Source: Stieleria sp. JC731
Lineage (GTDB): Bacteria; Planctomycetota; Planctomycetia; Pirellulales; Pirellulaceae
Length of the DNA stretch: 64,000 nucleotides
Reading direction: 5' to 3'
NCBI RefSeq assembly: GCF_020966635.1
Contig: NZ_JAJKFQ010000001.1
Coordinates: 806,001 to 870,000, forward strand
Below the pieces are notes generated by a model. The model saw only the letters and a program-made list of their open reading frames with translations. It was not told the DNA's origin and did not search any database. Of this stretch, positions 9,770-18,718 are shown piece by piece; positions within the stretch are counted from its first letter, which is position 1; each line of letters starts with the position of its first letter. Made by a program: the position numbers and the translations under genes.

Positions 9770-12700
9770 TTAAAACAACAGGTCTTGCGGCCTGCTTCTT
9801 ACATCATCGATCTCGCCGTCGTCGATCAGGCCTGACAATGTTAGCGCGGTCGCACCAGCGGCGTCGCCACTGGTCCATGCGTTTCGAATGTCATGAAGAA
9901 GCGCAAGGTCTGTCAACAGATCTGACACTGCATCTGAATCATCAATCGGATTGGCATCGATTTCTTCTCCGCTGACAAGGTCTTCGTCGTTCTGTCCGTT
10001 GACTTGATCAACTCCGAATCCGCCGAAGATTACATCCAGACCTTTGCCGCCAAGGAGCTGATCATCGCCGTCGCCGCCGAGCAGGACATCATTACCTCCG
10101 CCGCCGGAGATCTGGTCATTGCCGCTGCCGCCGAGAATCGTTGTGTCAATGGTCACTCTTCCTGCGATCGATGCGGAGTCATTTCCAGCGCCGAGGATGA
10201 TCAGTATCTCCGAGAAGTTCGAAGGATCGAGATCAACAACGCCTGATCCTGCCGCCCCATCGGCGAATGCAGTCTTTACTCGAAGGGTAGGGTTCTTATT
10301 GCCACCGACCAGCTTCAGTTGGATGTCGTCATCACCAGGGGTTCCGATGATCACCAGTTGATCGTCTGCAAATGTCAGGCCCGAGACAACGACAGTCGTT
10401 GTGGTACTTGCCGACAATCCGTTGTCGTCGGTAACGGTCATCGTCACTGTGTAGATTCCGGCATCGGCATAAGCATGCTGTCCGGTCACTTGCCCGCCGC
10501 CGCGTATTCCGTCGACCGTTGCAGCTTGGGCGCCTGTGCCATCACCCCAGTCGACTGTTGCGGTATGGGTGTCATCTAGGTTTTGATCGGCGAAGGAGGC
10601 CGTGACAGAAGTCAGCAGCCCCGTTTGTGCGGGCGAATCTAGACCCTGCGAGCCCACGATCGCATCGAGGACGGGAGCGTGATTGACATGTAGAACGTAC
10701 TCACCGCCAAGATTGTTTGCCGATTCGATTTGGACGGTATAATTGCCTGAAACATCAGCGATGAACGAGATCAGCGAGTTGATGCCGTCAAGTCCGTTAT
10801 CGTCGCTAGCGACGACATTGCCTGCCGGATCGAATAAGGTGATTTTGGGATCAAACTCGTTATCGACTCCACCGGGCAATTGAGTCGTGATTTCGAATTC
10901 CGAGCCGATGCTGTCGATGGTGAATTCATAAGAATCGGTATCGACAACTTGGTAAGTGATGTCTGCATGTAGATCAACACCGGTCCCAGCGATCATGGAT
11001 TGGTGAGAGACCGAATCGATGATCTGGCCACTCGACGTATCGTATACATCGACCGAACCCATCTGGCTGACGTAAAGTCTTGAGCCGTCCTCGGAAATGG
11101 CCATTTGCTCCATCCCGAAGTAAACAAATTGCCGTGTCGGTGGGTCGCCGGAATAGTCGTTATCAAGACCTGAAATGGTCATGATCGGGACCGGGCTAAT
11201 CGTTCCGTTTTCGGGGTTGAATTCGAAGACATCGATGAATCCGGAACCCTCGTAGCCATCTGATCGCAGGTAAAGACGTGTGCCATCGGGACTAAACACT
11301 GCAGTCTGCAAGTTGACTCCACTATTGACGGTCGCTATTCCCGTTGGAGTGAGCCCATCGATAGCGTAGCTTAATATTGAATTGAATCGCAAGGCGACTC
11401 CGTAATTTCCATCAGGTGCAATGGCGTTGTTTAGTCCTACTGTGATCAACGGAAGCACTTCGCCTGTATCCGTCAGGTTGCCACTACCATCAAGCATAAA
11501 TCTTCTAACGTTTTGATTCCTCGCAGACGTGACGATCACAGACCCATCGGGGCCGACGGAAACCGATGTGTGGTCGGATTCCGCATCAAAGGTGTTCACT
11601 TCTGTCAAAGAAGCAATGTCAATGACGCAGAGAGGTGAGATGAAACTGCCATCGCTGACCAACAGAAATTTGCCATCGGGGGACAGGTCGAGATCTTCAG
11701 CTTCAGTTGAGACTTCGATTGCACTGCCGTTGTTCCCCAGCGAAGGCGTTTCACCCAGTTCGATGACCCATACCCGTCCGCCAAAATCGGTAACGAAAGC
11801 CAGACCTGCATCTGCGACGATCTGAACATCACCCAGCAAGGTTTGACTTGGGATGGGAACGATTCCAATGACTTCGTTCGACGCCGTATCGAAAACCGTC
11901 GCATTTTTGGCCACGTTGTCGACCGCAACTCCTATCTCATCCACTTGACGAACAGGTGACATCGATCCCCAGACCGTATGGGTTGAGTCAATGCTTTGTT
12001 TGATTGGTTCACTTTGGAACACTTCTAGAGATACATCGTCAATCGCGATATGTTGATAATTGAATGTGTCTCGTTCCGCGAACCGAACACGGATTTCTTG
12101 TCCTGCATAGCCGGCCAGGATCGAGCTAACGTCAAATGACCTTTCGTTAGGGCCAGGCTGTTCGACGGCGTCGCCTGGGTTGGTCGAAAACACTTCTGAA
12201 ATCAGTTGCCCAGTTGCCGTTTCAAGAGTCACTCTGAATTCTTGCTCTGGATCGACAAAGCCCTGGCTCGCGAAGTTGTAGATGCGGTCGGACCAACTTA
12301 GTGTCGCGTGAGAAAACGCTTCCGGCACGGTGACGATTTGATAGAGTGTTCGCGTACCGGGCCCTGTGCCCAACGAGATCGCGTCGAATGTGCCGCTGAT
12401 CGGTGCAAGTGTGCTTCCGAGGCCAGGTGCGAATTCAGTTCCATCGTTTAACACGAATCTGGAATCAGGCGATACTTGACCGATGTCCCAGCCATCAAAG
12501 TTTGCTGTCTCGAAGTCACCGTTGACGATTAGCTCTGTTGTTGGTCCATCAATGTACTGGTCAACTTTCAGGCTGGCATCTCTGGTGACCTGCAACAAAT
12601 AGTCACCGGTTCGACCTTCGGAGACACGAACGGTGTAAGTACCTGACGTACTCGGGGTGTAGTCAAGGAGGAATGAATTGACATCTAAAGCATTCGACTG

Positions 12701-13489
12701 GCCTGTTGCGACCAACGCACCCATTGGGTCGATAATTTCGATTTGGTTTGCAACGCCTTGAAGTGTTGCCGAGACGGGTTGCCCTGCGACTAGGTCAAAA
12801 GAGTAATGATCGACATCACTACTACTCGGGGCCTGATCGTAAGTCAGCGTTAAGGAAAGTTGTTGCTCCGAAGGGCTGACGTCGTCAACGGTTCGACTGG
12901 GCGTTATCGTTACAACGAGTTTTCCATCGGTTGCGGCTGCTGTCATTGCCGATTCAGAGATGGAAACGGAACCCTGCACTGGCCCGAAGCCCGGCGGTTT
13001 GGGTGAGAATATGGGATCGTTATCAAACAGGATCACCGGAGCTTGACCTTCCACAGCGACTTGAAGGTTTTCGTAGGACTCACCAAGATCCAGAATTGCG
13101 AACACATCAAGGGTGGCTCCACCCGTCGGAGATGTCACATCGAATTCAAAGTTCAGAACGCTTGGGTAGGCCAGGCCGGGACCAAATCGATCAATCGTTT
13201 GCTCGACGGTACCCGGGGCGTCGCCCGAAAGGGAGCCTTCGATTGCGACCCGATCTCCTTCGATTGTTACAAAAGAGGCGTCAACGTTTTGAGCTTGGGC
13301 AACGGTATCGTTGGAGGCACCACCGATCGATTCCGCTTCATCGATCGAGGCGAACGGGGCACTAAAGACTTCGGCGGCGAGAAGGTTCCGCTTCTCGAAT
13401 GTCTCAAAACGACTTTGACGACGCTTGGGTGCAGCTAGATGTTGAGCAGGGCGTGATCGATTCGAACGATTAGACCAAAATGGCTTCAT
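9770..13489 (-). CDS. Large exported beta-propeller / PKD / RTX-type repeat protein
   Basis: A surface or secreted protein of 1239 residues. The N-terminus is basic and carries the planctomycete export signature variant FEKRNLLAA near residue 40. It is followed by pre-peptidase C-like beta domains (two copies, one early and one around residue 880), a jelly-roll-like domain, a YncE/lactonase-like beta-propeller of repeated blades (about residues 520-860), a PKD domain with the VDWGDGTG motif (about 985-1065), and near the C-terminus several RTX/hemolysin-type calcium-binding nonapeptides (GGxGNDxxx, about residues 1135-1190). The last ~45 residues after the RTX block form a short helical tail. 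ATG 13489 is preferred over TTG 13510. It is convergent with the giant protein/PEP-CTERM pair. The substrate and partners are unknown; calcium-dependent folding outside the cell is expected from the RTX repeats. Confidence 0.9.
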   Translation of the reverse strand: MKPFWSNRSNRSRPAQHLAAPKRRQSRFETFEKRNLLAAEVFSAPFASIDEAESIGGASNDTVAQAQNVDASFVTIEGDRVAIEGSLSGDAPGTVEQTIDRFGPGLAYPSVLNFEFDVTSPTGGATLDVFAILDLGESYENLQVAVEGQAPVILFDNDPIFSPKPPGFGPVQGSVSISESAMTAAATDGKLVVTITPSRTVDDVSPSEQQLSLTLTYDQAPSSSDVDHYSFDLVAGQPVSATLQGVANQIEIIDPMGALVATGQSNALDVNSFLLDYTPSTSGTYTVRVSEGRTGDYLLQVTRDASLKVDQYIDGPTTELIVNGDFETANFDGWDIGQVSPDSRFVLNDGTEFAPGLGSTLAPISGTFDAISLGTGPGTRTLYQIVTVPEAFSHATLSWSDRIYNFASQGFVDPEQEFRVTLETATGQLISEVFSTNPGDAVEQPGPNERSFDVSSILAGYAGQEIRVRFAERDTFNYQHIAIDDVSLEVFQSEPIKQSIDSTHTVWGSMSPVRQVDEIGVAVDNVAKNATVFDTASNEVIGIVPIPSQTLLGDVQIVADAGLAFVTDFGGRVWVIELGETPSLGNNGSAIEVSTEAEDLDLSPDGKFLLVSDGSFISPLCVIDIASLTEVNTFDAESDHTSVSVGPDGSVIVTSARNQNVRRFMLDGSGNLTDTGEVLPLITVGLNNAIAPDGNYGVALRFNSILSYAIDGLTPTGIATVNSGVNLQTAVFSPDGTRLYLRSDGYEGSGFIDVFEFNPENGTISPVPIMTISGLDNDYSGDPPTRQFVYFGMEQMAISEDGSRLYVSQMGSVDVYDTSSGQIIDSVSHQSMIAGTGVDLHADITYQVVDTDSYEFTIDSIGSEFEITTQLPGGVDNEFDPKITLFDPAGNVVASDDNGLDGINSLISFIADVSGNYTVQIESANNLGGEYVLHVNHAPVLDAIVGSQGLDSPAQTGLLTSVTASFADQNLDDTHTATVDWGDGTGAQAATVDGIRGGGQVTGQHAYADAGIYTVTMTVTDDNGLSASTTTTVVVSGLTFADDQLVIIGTPGDDDIQLKLVGGNKNPTLRVKTAFADGAAGSGVVDLDPSNFSEILIILGAGNDSASIAGRVTIDTTILGGSGNDQISGGGGNDVLLGGDGDDQLLGGKGLDVIFGGFGVDQVNGQNDEDLVSGEEIDANPIDDSDAVSDLLTDLALLHDIRNAWTSGDAAGATALTLSGLIDDGEIDDVRSRPQDLLF

Positions 13490-13839
13490 GACTTGCTTCC
13501 GGTACAGCAAATTAGAGATGAATGTATAGACACCCCTTTGTTAGCGGTGTGTGGAGCCCGGATCAAGCTATTTCTTTTCCCCCAGATGGTAGTTTCTGGC
13601 TATTGGTAAAGTTTGCTAGCCAAATGTGCATCTCAGTGGCGATTCTTCGCCTTAGTGGATGGTTCTACGCTGGTGTGAGCGTGTTAATGGTTGCTACGCA
13701 TCCGTTCGTGGCAAGGTGTCATGAAACGCTTGCGGGTGAGTATGCCGGCATTCGACTGACGAAGAGCGCGAGATGAACCTCTGGTAAACTGCTATCGCAC
13801 ACCGTTGTGCTGTTCACATTCGATCCTGCATTGACCGAG
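13490..13839. other. Divergent intergenic region (about 350 bp)
   Basis: The region separates the minus-strand surface-protein gene from the plus-strand zinc-ribbon gene and should hold promoters for both. No gene, repeat or palindrome stands out. A possible GTG start for the right-hand gene lies at 13807. Confidence 0.5.
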
Positions 13840-14481
13840 ATGGATGAAGATTTAAATCCCTTTGCACCAATCATCTCGGATGAAAGCGAGGATCGTTCGC
13901 TCTGTCCAATCTGCAGAACAAAAGTCGACTTCAAGCGATTCTATTGGCCGTTCGGTTACTGCGATGGCTGTCGCAATTACTTGACCATTCGAAATTGGGA
14001 ACCGACGAGTTGGAGTTCACTGATGGTGATCCCCGTTGTTTTGCTCATCCTAATTCAACGAGATTGGTATCAATTTTGGGATACCAACGAGTTCATTGTG
14101 GTGCTGTGGGCATCGATGGCAACGTTGTACCTGATTGAATCTAGACTGGGCGGTGTGTTGGTGCCTGCAGTGTTATGGGGCTTCGTTGCACTGCAGGACG
14201 ATGACCGGTTACCGGAAGGGCTGCGTCCGGCCAAGCCAACGAGACAGCTTGAGGAACCGCAGGATGATGTGCTGTGGCCCGATGATGAAAAACCGGCGGT
14301 GGTGATGAAGGTCATGGTGAACGTTGGTGACTTCATCAAAAAGGGGCAGATCGTTGCCGAAGTTGACAACGGGGAAAGTCGAAGTCTGGTGCCGTCATCG
14401 GTTTCTGGCACGATTGAAGGGATCAACATTTCAGTCGGCGAAACGGTTGACTGGAATTGCCCGCTGATCGATTTCAAGTAG
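13840..14481 (+). CDS. Zinc-ribbon membrane protein with degenerate biotinyl/lipoyl-like C-terminal domain
   Basis: A 213-residue protein with an unusual combination. A four-cysteine zinc ribbon lies near the N-terminus (C22, C25, C41, C44). Two hydrophobic segments follow (about residues 60-73 and 86-117), then an acidic/proline linker, then a ~60-residue domain (153-213) with the biotinyl/lipoyl pattern VGDFIKKGQIVAEVD...GTIEGINISVGETV. At the tip where lipoyl or biotin carriers have a modified lysine this protein reads DNGESRS, so it lacks the acceptor lysine and is probably a structural hammerhead domain, as in membrane-fusion proteins. ATG 13840 was chosen; GTG 13807 would add 11 residues. 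The gene is isolated. I cannot name a function; the cysteines suggest metal binding and the hydrophobic segments suggest membrane attachment. Confidence 0.75.
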   Translation: MDEDLNPFAPIISDESEDRSLCPICRTKVDFKRFYWPFGYCDGCRNYLTIRNWEPTSWSSLMVIPVVLLILIQRDWYQFWDTNEFIVVLWASMATLYLIESRLGGVLVPAVLWGFVALQDDDRLPEGLRPAKPTRQLEEPQDDVLWPDDEKPAVVMKVMVNVGDFIKKGQIVAEVDNGESRSLVPSSVSGTIEGINISVGETVDWNCPLIDFK

Positions 14482-14767
14482 CGATCATGCTTGATAAGTC
14501 GGTGCGCGATTTACGACCAGCAAAGCAGCGAAAGACGCAATCAGACTGCACGTAAGGCTTAGCAATAGCCTTTTGAGCCTGGATTTGGGCACTGGTACGC
14601 AATCTGCGTCTTCGCACTTCCGCACTCACAGTGGCAAACACGGATGCACGGGCAATCAGTATCTGCCTGTTTAAGTACTTGTTTCGCATCGATTGAATCA
14701 GATGCCAGCGAGTGTACTTCAGACCCTTTGCCACCACACATTAAGCACCGACTTGAAAGGAATAGCG

Positions 14768-15268
14768 ATGAAACTCGATTCACTTTACAAACTGTTTGTT
14801 CATGAACTGAAAGACCTATACAGTGCCGAGACTCAGCTTTTGGATGCACTGCCGAAGATGCAGGAAGCGGCATCAAACGACGAACTGAAAGCTGCGTTCG
14901 AGAACCATCTGCAAGAGACGAAGACTCACGTTTCACGCCTGGAGAACATCTTCACGGACTTAGAGTTTGAACCCGGTGGACATAAATGTGCTGCGATGGA
15001 AGGTCTGATCAAGGAATGTGAGAGCATTCTTAAGAGCGACATCGAGCCATCTGTTTTGGATGCGGCGCTGATTGCAGCGGCACAGCGCGTCGAGCACTAC
15101 GAAATGGCTGGGTATGGCACAGCACGCACGTTCGCTGAAAAGCTCGGTCACCAAAACGCCGCAGACATTCTGCAAGAAACGCTGAACGAAGAAGGGCATG
15201 CCAATCAAACGCTCAGTCGCCTTGCTGAGCGGAAGATCAACTTCTTGGCGATGGGCATGGTGTCCTAA
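14768..15268 (+). CDS. Ferritin-like DUF892 (YciE/YciF family) protein
   Basis: A 166-residue, all-helical protein of the DUF892/YciE-YciF family, a ferritin-like four-helix bundle linked in enterobacteria to stress responses. It begins LYKLFVHELKDLYSAETQLLDALPKM, whose E-x-x-D-x-Y-x-A-E-x-Q pattern supplies family metal-ligand positions. Further ligands fall in the E-N-H-L-x-E-T and RVEHYEMAGYGTARTFAE segments, and a last helix has LNEEGHANQTL. Length matches the family. The start is ATG 14768, preceded by AAAGGA with good spacing; an upstream in-frame ATG at 14693 has no such site. The gene stands alone between genes of unrelated function. Iron binding is inferred from family structure. Confidence 0.9.
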   Translation: MKLDSLYKLFVHELKDLYSAETQLLDALPKMQEAASNDELKAAFENHLQETKTHVSRLENIFTDLEFEPGGHKCAAMEGLIKECESILKSDIEPSVLDAALIAAAQRVEHYEMAGYGTARTFAEKLGHQNAADILQETLNEEGHANQTLSRLAERKINFLAMGMVS

Positions 15269-15327
15269 CCGAAGCACCATGCGTCACGAGGATCACCCTA
15301 TCTATCAAATAGAGATTCCGAGACCTC

Positions 15328-17472
15328 TTAGTGCCAGCGCAGGTCGACGATATGGTCGCCGATTGCCTCTTGGCGTGGCGGTTGCCCGGCGTCGGGGGCG
15401 CGATGAAGTTGTTTGACGACACATCGTGCTTGCCGACGCGACCTTGCGTCAGTGAGGTCCACTGGTAGGCCTGGATAGGCTTGGCCATTTGGTTCCCACT
15501 GGTGAAGGTTGATTTGCCAATGCCGATCATCGGGATGCGATAGCGTCAGCGTCAGTGGATCTTGCGCAGGTAACGTCGGGTGCAGTCCTTGTTGTGGAAC
15601 AAAGCTGCGATAACGCAATCCGATCAGGCGGATGGTTCCGTCATCGTCTACGCCCTGCAAGGGAATGGCCCAGTTGCCATATCCCAATGTCCATCCATCA
15701 AGACTTTCAGGGTTCTGTTCATTCACCAGCCTAATTTCGATCCGGTGCGTGCTGGCATCGATGGTTCTCGAGCCTCCCCGTTGCATCGAGACATCGCCTA
15801 CGAGCGGCCAAAACTCCATCGCGCGGCGCATCTCTACGCGTGTGTTCCCGAGTTCGAATCGCGAGATCACCAAGTCCTTATCACGCATCAAGTACTTCAC
15901 AATCGGCTCGCCAAGTTCAAATCCATTCCGGCGAAGATCGTCCAGGACTAGACGCAAGTCTCGGTGAAGATAGAAGGGCAGTGAAAATCGTTCGTGAAGT
16001 TCATTACCCCATTCGATCAACGGTTCATCAAATCGATGCGCCGCAAGCATCGCGACGATCGATCGAAGTAATGCCGCAAGTGATGCGGTGGTTTCAGGAA
16101 CAGGGCCCATTCGGAAAGAACGAAATTCGACCAATCCAAGCTTGCCGCGGTTTCCGAGATAAGGGTTCCAAAGCTTCTCGATGTTGATCTCGGCCCGGTG
16201 CGTATTGCCGCCCGGATCTGCCAAAAATGACGCAAGCGCTCCCCAGATGACTTCTGGCGATGGATTGCCGAGACGACTAAGTAAGTCGAGCGTCAATTTC
16301 AGCTCATTTGTCGTCCCACGTACGCCTTCATCGACACGGGGTGCTTGGCTTGCCGGACCGATCGATGCAAAAGCATGTAGGTACGACAATGATGGATGCT
16401 GATTGAAATATCGAATCAAGCTGGGCAGCATTCCTGGGATCCGAAGGAATGGACTTGCCATCGCACTGGGGCCGCCGAGTGTGATTTGCCCACCGCCCCC
16501 GGAGTCACTCTCTTCGCCGTTGTACTGCAGTCGATACGATTCAAGCCCTTCGGCGTTTGCCGCTGTTTGCAATTCTTTCAAGCTTTGCCACAGTCCCACA
16601 ACCTGATTTGCTGGGGCCATGTTGACTTCGATGACCGCGGGGTCAGCTGTGATCGTCATCCATGAGATCGTGTCGTCGATAGGCGGTGGAAATCCACCTA
16701 ACCTGATCGAGGGAATCGCAAGTTCGTTGGCTGTTTGCGAAATTAAATCCAGCAATTGACAAAAGAGTTCGACATCGCAAATCGACGGCAACTCGATTTT
16801 CATCGACGAATCTTCATCGACGCAAACGACAAGAAAGTCGCCTTCGGGTGATAGCTCATCACAGACTTCGACGCCTTCGATTCGTTCCGATCCCAATGGC
16901 ATGCGAAGCAAGGCGGGACGCGCGTTGGTATCGACGTTCGGTTGGACGTCGTCGAGACGAAAGACAACACGATCCTGATGCGGCGGTTGAAGCGTCGCTG
17001 CGGTGAACCCTTTTTCGTTCAGCTTTTCATTGAGCTTTTTCGCGAAAGCTTCGCCATACGCAGCCGTTCTTTCAGGTTCGGCGCCGGCTGGCGGGTCTGT
17101 TTCGACGAGCAACGGATCGGGCGGACCTTTCCAGACGGTGCCACCATCGCGACGGGCATACAACCCATAGTTCCAGCGGGGAGTCTCTTCGTCTTCGTAT
17201 TGTCGTCCGACACAGCAAAGTACCGCCGCATTTGAATACTGAGCGGCAAGTCTGGCAAAGACTGCTTCGGCACGCGCCCGTTTCTGTTCGCCGAGCGCGC
17301 AGAATAGCCATTCAGGGGCTTCGGAGAATCGGTCGGTAAAAGTCGGTTCAGCTCCGATCCAGATTGGTAATCCGAGCTGTGATACGGCTGCATCATGCGC
17401 TGAAAGGGCGCGCATAAACCCATCATCTGAATCCATTCGACGTCTACTCGACGAAGCTCTTGGGATGGTCAT
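15328..17472 (-). CDS. Stand-alone DUF2126 putative amidoligase-like protein
   Basis: A 714-residue protein matching the DUF2126 family, often annotated as a putative amidoligase and usually found as the C-terminal two-thirds of ~1100-residue proteins whose N-terminal part is a transglutaminase-like protease. Recognisable landmarks are IGAEPTFTDR near the N-terminus, EVNMAPANQV in the middle, GGGGQITLGGP followed by SPFLRIPGMLPSLIRYFNQHPSLSYL, then FEFRSFRMGP-like and EWGxELHERFSLPF segments. The transglutaminase domain is absent here, and no transglutaminase, alpha-E or circularly permuted ATP-grasp partner gene is adjacent. Start ATG 17472 gives a short Ser/Arg-rich leader; an in-frame ATG at 17436 is an alternative. 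The substrate is unknown; peptide or amide bond ligation is only a family-level inference. Confidence 0.8.
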   Translation of the reverse strand: MTIPRASSSRRRMDSDDGFMRALSAHDAAVSQLGLPIWIGAEPTFTDRFSEAPEWLFCALGEQKRARAEAVFARLAAQYSNAAVLCCVGRQYEDEETPRWNYGLYARRDGGTVWKGPPDPLLVETDPPAGAEPERTAAYGEAFAKKLNEKLNEKGFTAATLQPPHQDRVVFRLDDVQPNVDTNARPALLRMPLGSERIEGVEVCDELSPEGDFLVVCVDEDSSMKIELPSICDVELFCQLLDLISQTANELAIPSIRLGGFPPPIDDTISWMTITADPAVIEVNMAPANQVVGLWQSLKELQTAANAEGLESYRLQYNGEESDSGGGGQITLGGPSAMASPFLRIPGMLPSLIRYFNQHPSLSYLHAFASIGPASQAPRVDEGVRGTTNELKLTLDLLSRLGNPSPEVIWGALASFLADPGGNTHRAEINIEKLWNPYLGNRGKLGLVEFRSFRMGPVPETTASLAALLRSIVAMLAAHRFDEPLIEWGNELHERFSLPFYLHRDLRLVLDDLRRNGFELGEPIVKYLMRDKDLVISRFELGNTRVEMRRAMEFWPLVGDVSMQRGGSRTIDASTHRIEIRLVNEQNPESLDGWTLGYGNWAIPLQGVDDDGTIRLIGLRYRSFVPQQGLHPTLPAQDPLTLTLSHPDDRHWQINLHQWEPNGQAYPGLPVDLTDARSRRQARCVVKQLHRAPDAGQPPRQEAIGDHIVDLRWH

Positions 17473-17808
17473 TGGGTCAAGTCATCGCGCTAACGCGCCG
17501 CCTCGGGAATCGCGATGTCTGGGAGCGGGTAATGTAGTGCAATTGCAATTCCCCTGCTGCGCGTCAGAGGCGATTTGAGACGGACTTTGCATCAATGAAG
17601 CCGCAATTTTCGGCAAAGTGATCTTAATTTGTCGATTCGACATCCGAGCCGACGACTATCAGGAGAGCCCCGGTCGTTTCTTGCCTATTTTTACAGGCCA
17701 TAATCTGCGATCAATCGCTGAAAGAATCTGCATCGCGGCCAGTAAAACCTGATTGAATTCTGCAACTGACCGCAATGTCAGTGGTCACTTGGATGTCCGG
17801 AGATAGAA
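17473..17808. other. Divergent intergenic region (about 335 bp)
   Basis: This is the space between the minus-strand DUF2126 gene and the plus-strand DoxX-family gene. It is AT-richer than its neighbours near 17600-17770 and should contain both promoters. I see no gene, repeat or strong hairpin in it. A GGAG ribosome binding site lies just before 17809. Confidence 0.5.
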
Positions 17809-18243
17809 ATGAAAAAGTCGAAGATCGTTGGATGGGTCCTTAGCGTGCTGGTGTTTTTGATGATGGCCGTGTTAAGTGCCCAAGGTAAGTTTTTCGATTT
17901 TGAAAACAAAGAAGAGATGTTTGCCAAACTGGGATGGGCTGAAGACGTGATGGTCTACATCGGGATCGTCGAAGTGGCGATTGCGATCCTGTTCTTGATT
18001 CCTCGCACGGCATTCATCGGAGCAATCCTGATCAGTGCTTATCTTGGGGGAGCAGTCGCGACACACGTTCGCATTTCAGATCCATTCATTTTTCCGATCA
18101 TCCTTGGCGTGATCGTCTGGGTCGCGTTGGGGCTTCGGGATCGACGTGTCTTTCAGTTAGCTTTCGGATCGCAGCCCCTATCAACGCAGCCCCTATCAAC
18201 GCAGCCCCTATCGACGGCGGCGACTGTTTCGGAGGATGCCTAG
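17809..18243 (+). CDS. DoxX-like family integral membrane protein
   Basis: A 144-residue inner-membrane protein with four predicted helices (about residues 8-24, 47-65, 68-86 and 94-111) and the arrangement of the DoxX-like family: KIVGWVLSVLVFLMM, then FAKLGWAEDVMVYIGIVE, then RTAFIGAILISAYLGGAVATHVR. Such small proteins are common beside YciI-domain and sigma-factor genes; here a YciI-domain gene follows 96 bp downstream on the same strand. ATG 17809 has GGAG upstream. The C-terminal tail contains three copies of QPLST coded by a perfect or near-perfect 15-bp repeat, outside the membrane domain. Biochemical function is not known for most of the family. Confidence 0.85.
   Translation: MKKSKIVGWVLSVLVFLMMAVLSAQGKFFDFENKEEMFAKLGWAEDVMVYIGIVEVAIAILFLIPRTAFIGAILISAYLGGAVATHVRISDPFIFPIILGVIVWVALGLRDRRVFQLAFGSQPLSTQPLSTQPLSTAATVSEDA
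18171..18215 (+). repeat. Three 15-bp tandem repeats inside the DoxX-like gene
   Basis: The unit CAGCCCCTATCAACG occurs three times in tandem (the third copy has one substitution, TCGACG), encoding QPLST-QPLST-QPLST at the C-terminus. The 15-bp period keeps the reading frame, so copy number can vary without disrupting the protein. It resembles other short-period repeats in this window. Confidence 0.95.
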
Positions 18244-18339
18244 TCTGAGCATCACATTAGGAACATCTTTGCAACACGAATCCGCGATGCAACGAAGTGA
18301 ATCCAATTCTCCCATGGGGCCAACAAGGTTAACTACAGA

Positions 18340-18693
18340 ATGAAGTTTTTAGTTTTGATGTATGGACGCGAAGATGCTTGGCCAGGCGAAGAGCATCGTG
18401 AAGCAATCGCCGAGTCGGTCCAAGTTTGCCATGACCTCAATGAAAAAGGACAGTTCCTGGCTGCCGCCCCACTTGAGAAAGCATCGAGGGCGAAGTGCGT
18501 CCGTGTCCGCGACGGAAAGGCGTCCGTGCAGGATGGGCCATTTGCGGAAACAAAAGAAGTGCTCGGCGGCTATTTCTTGATCGACGTCGATGACATGGAT
18601 CAGGCGATCGAAGTCGCGAAACGAATCCCGGGTGCTCGCCGGGGAATCGCAGAGATTCGCCCGGTGATGGAAGTCGAAGGCTTACCTGAATAA
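18340..18693 (+). CDS. YciI / YCII-related domain protein
   Basis: A 117-residue YCII-related (DGPF-type) protein. Signature parts are MKFLVLMYG at the start, VRDGKASVQDGPFAETKEVLGGYFLIDV in the middle, and AIEVAKRIPGA before the final EIRPVMEV. The family has a ferredoxin-like alpha/beta fold with a conserved His/Asp pair in some enzymes; members of this subgroup usually sit beside ECF sigma factors or DoxX-like proteins. Here the DoxX-like gene is upstream on the same strand, but no sigma factor is next to it. ATG 18340 has an AAGG about 11 bases upstream. The gene is convergent with the following hydrolase gene. Catalytic activity is unproven. Confidence 0.9.
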   Translation: MKFLVLMYGREDAWPGEEHREAIAESVQVCHDLNEKGQFLAAAPLEKASRAKCVRVRDGKASVQDGPFAETKEVLGGYFLIDVDDMDQAIEVAKRIPGARRGIAEIRPVMEVEGLPE

Positions 18694-18718
18694 GGTTTGC
18701 CGAAGGGACTTGGCCGCT

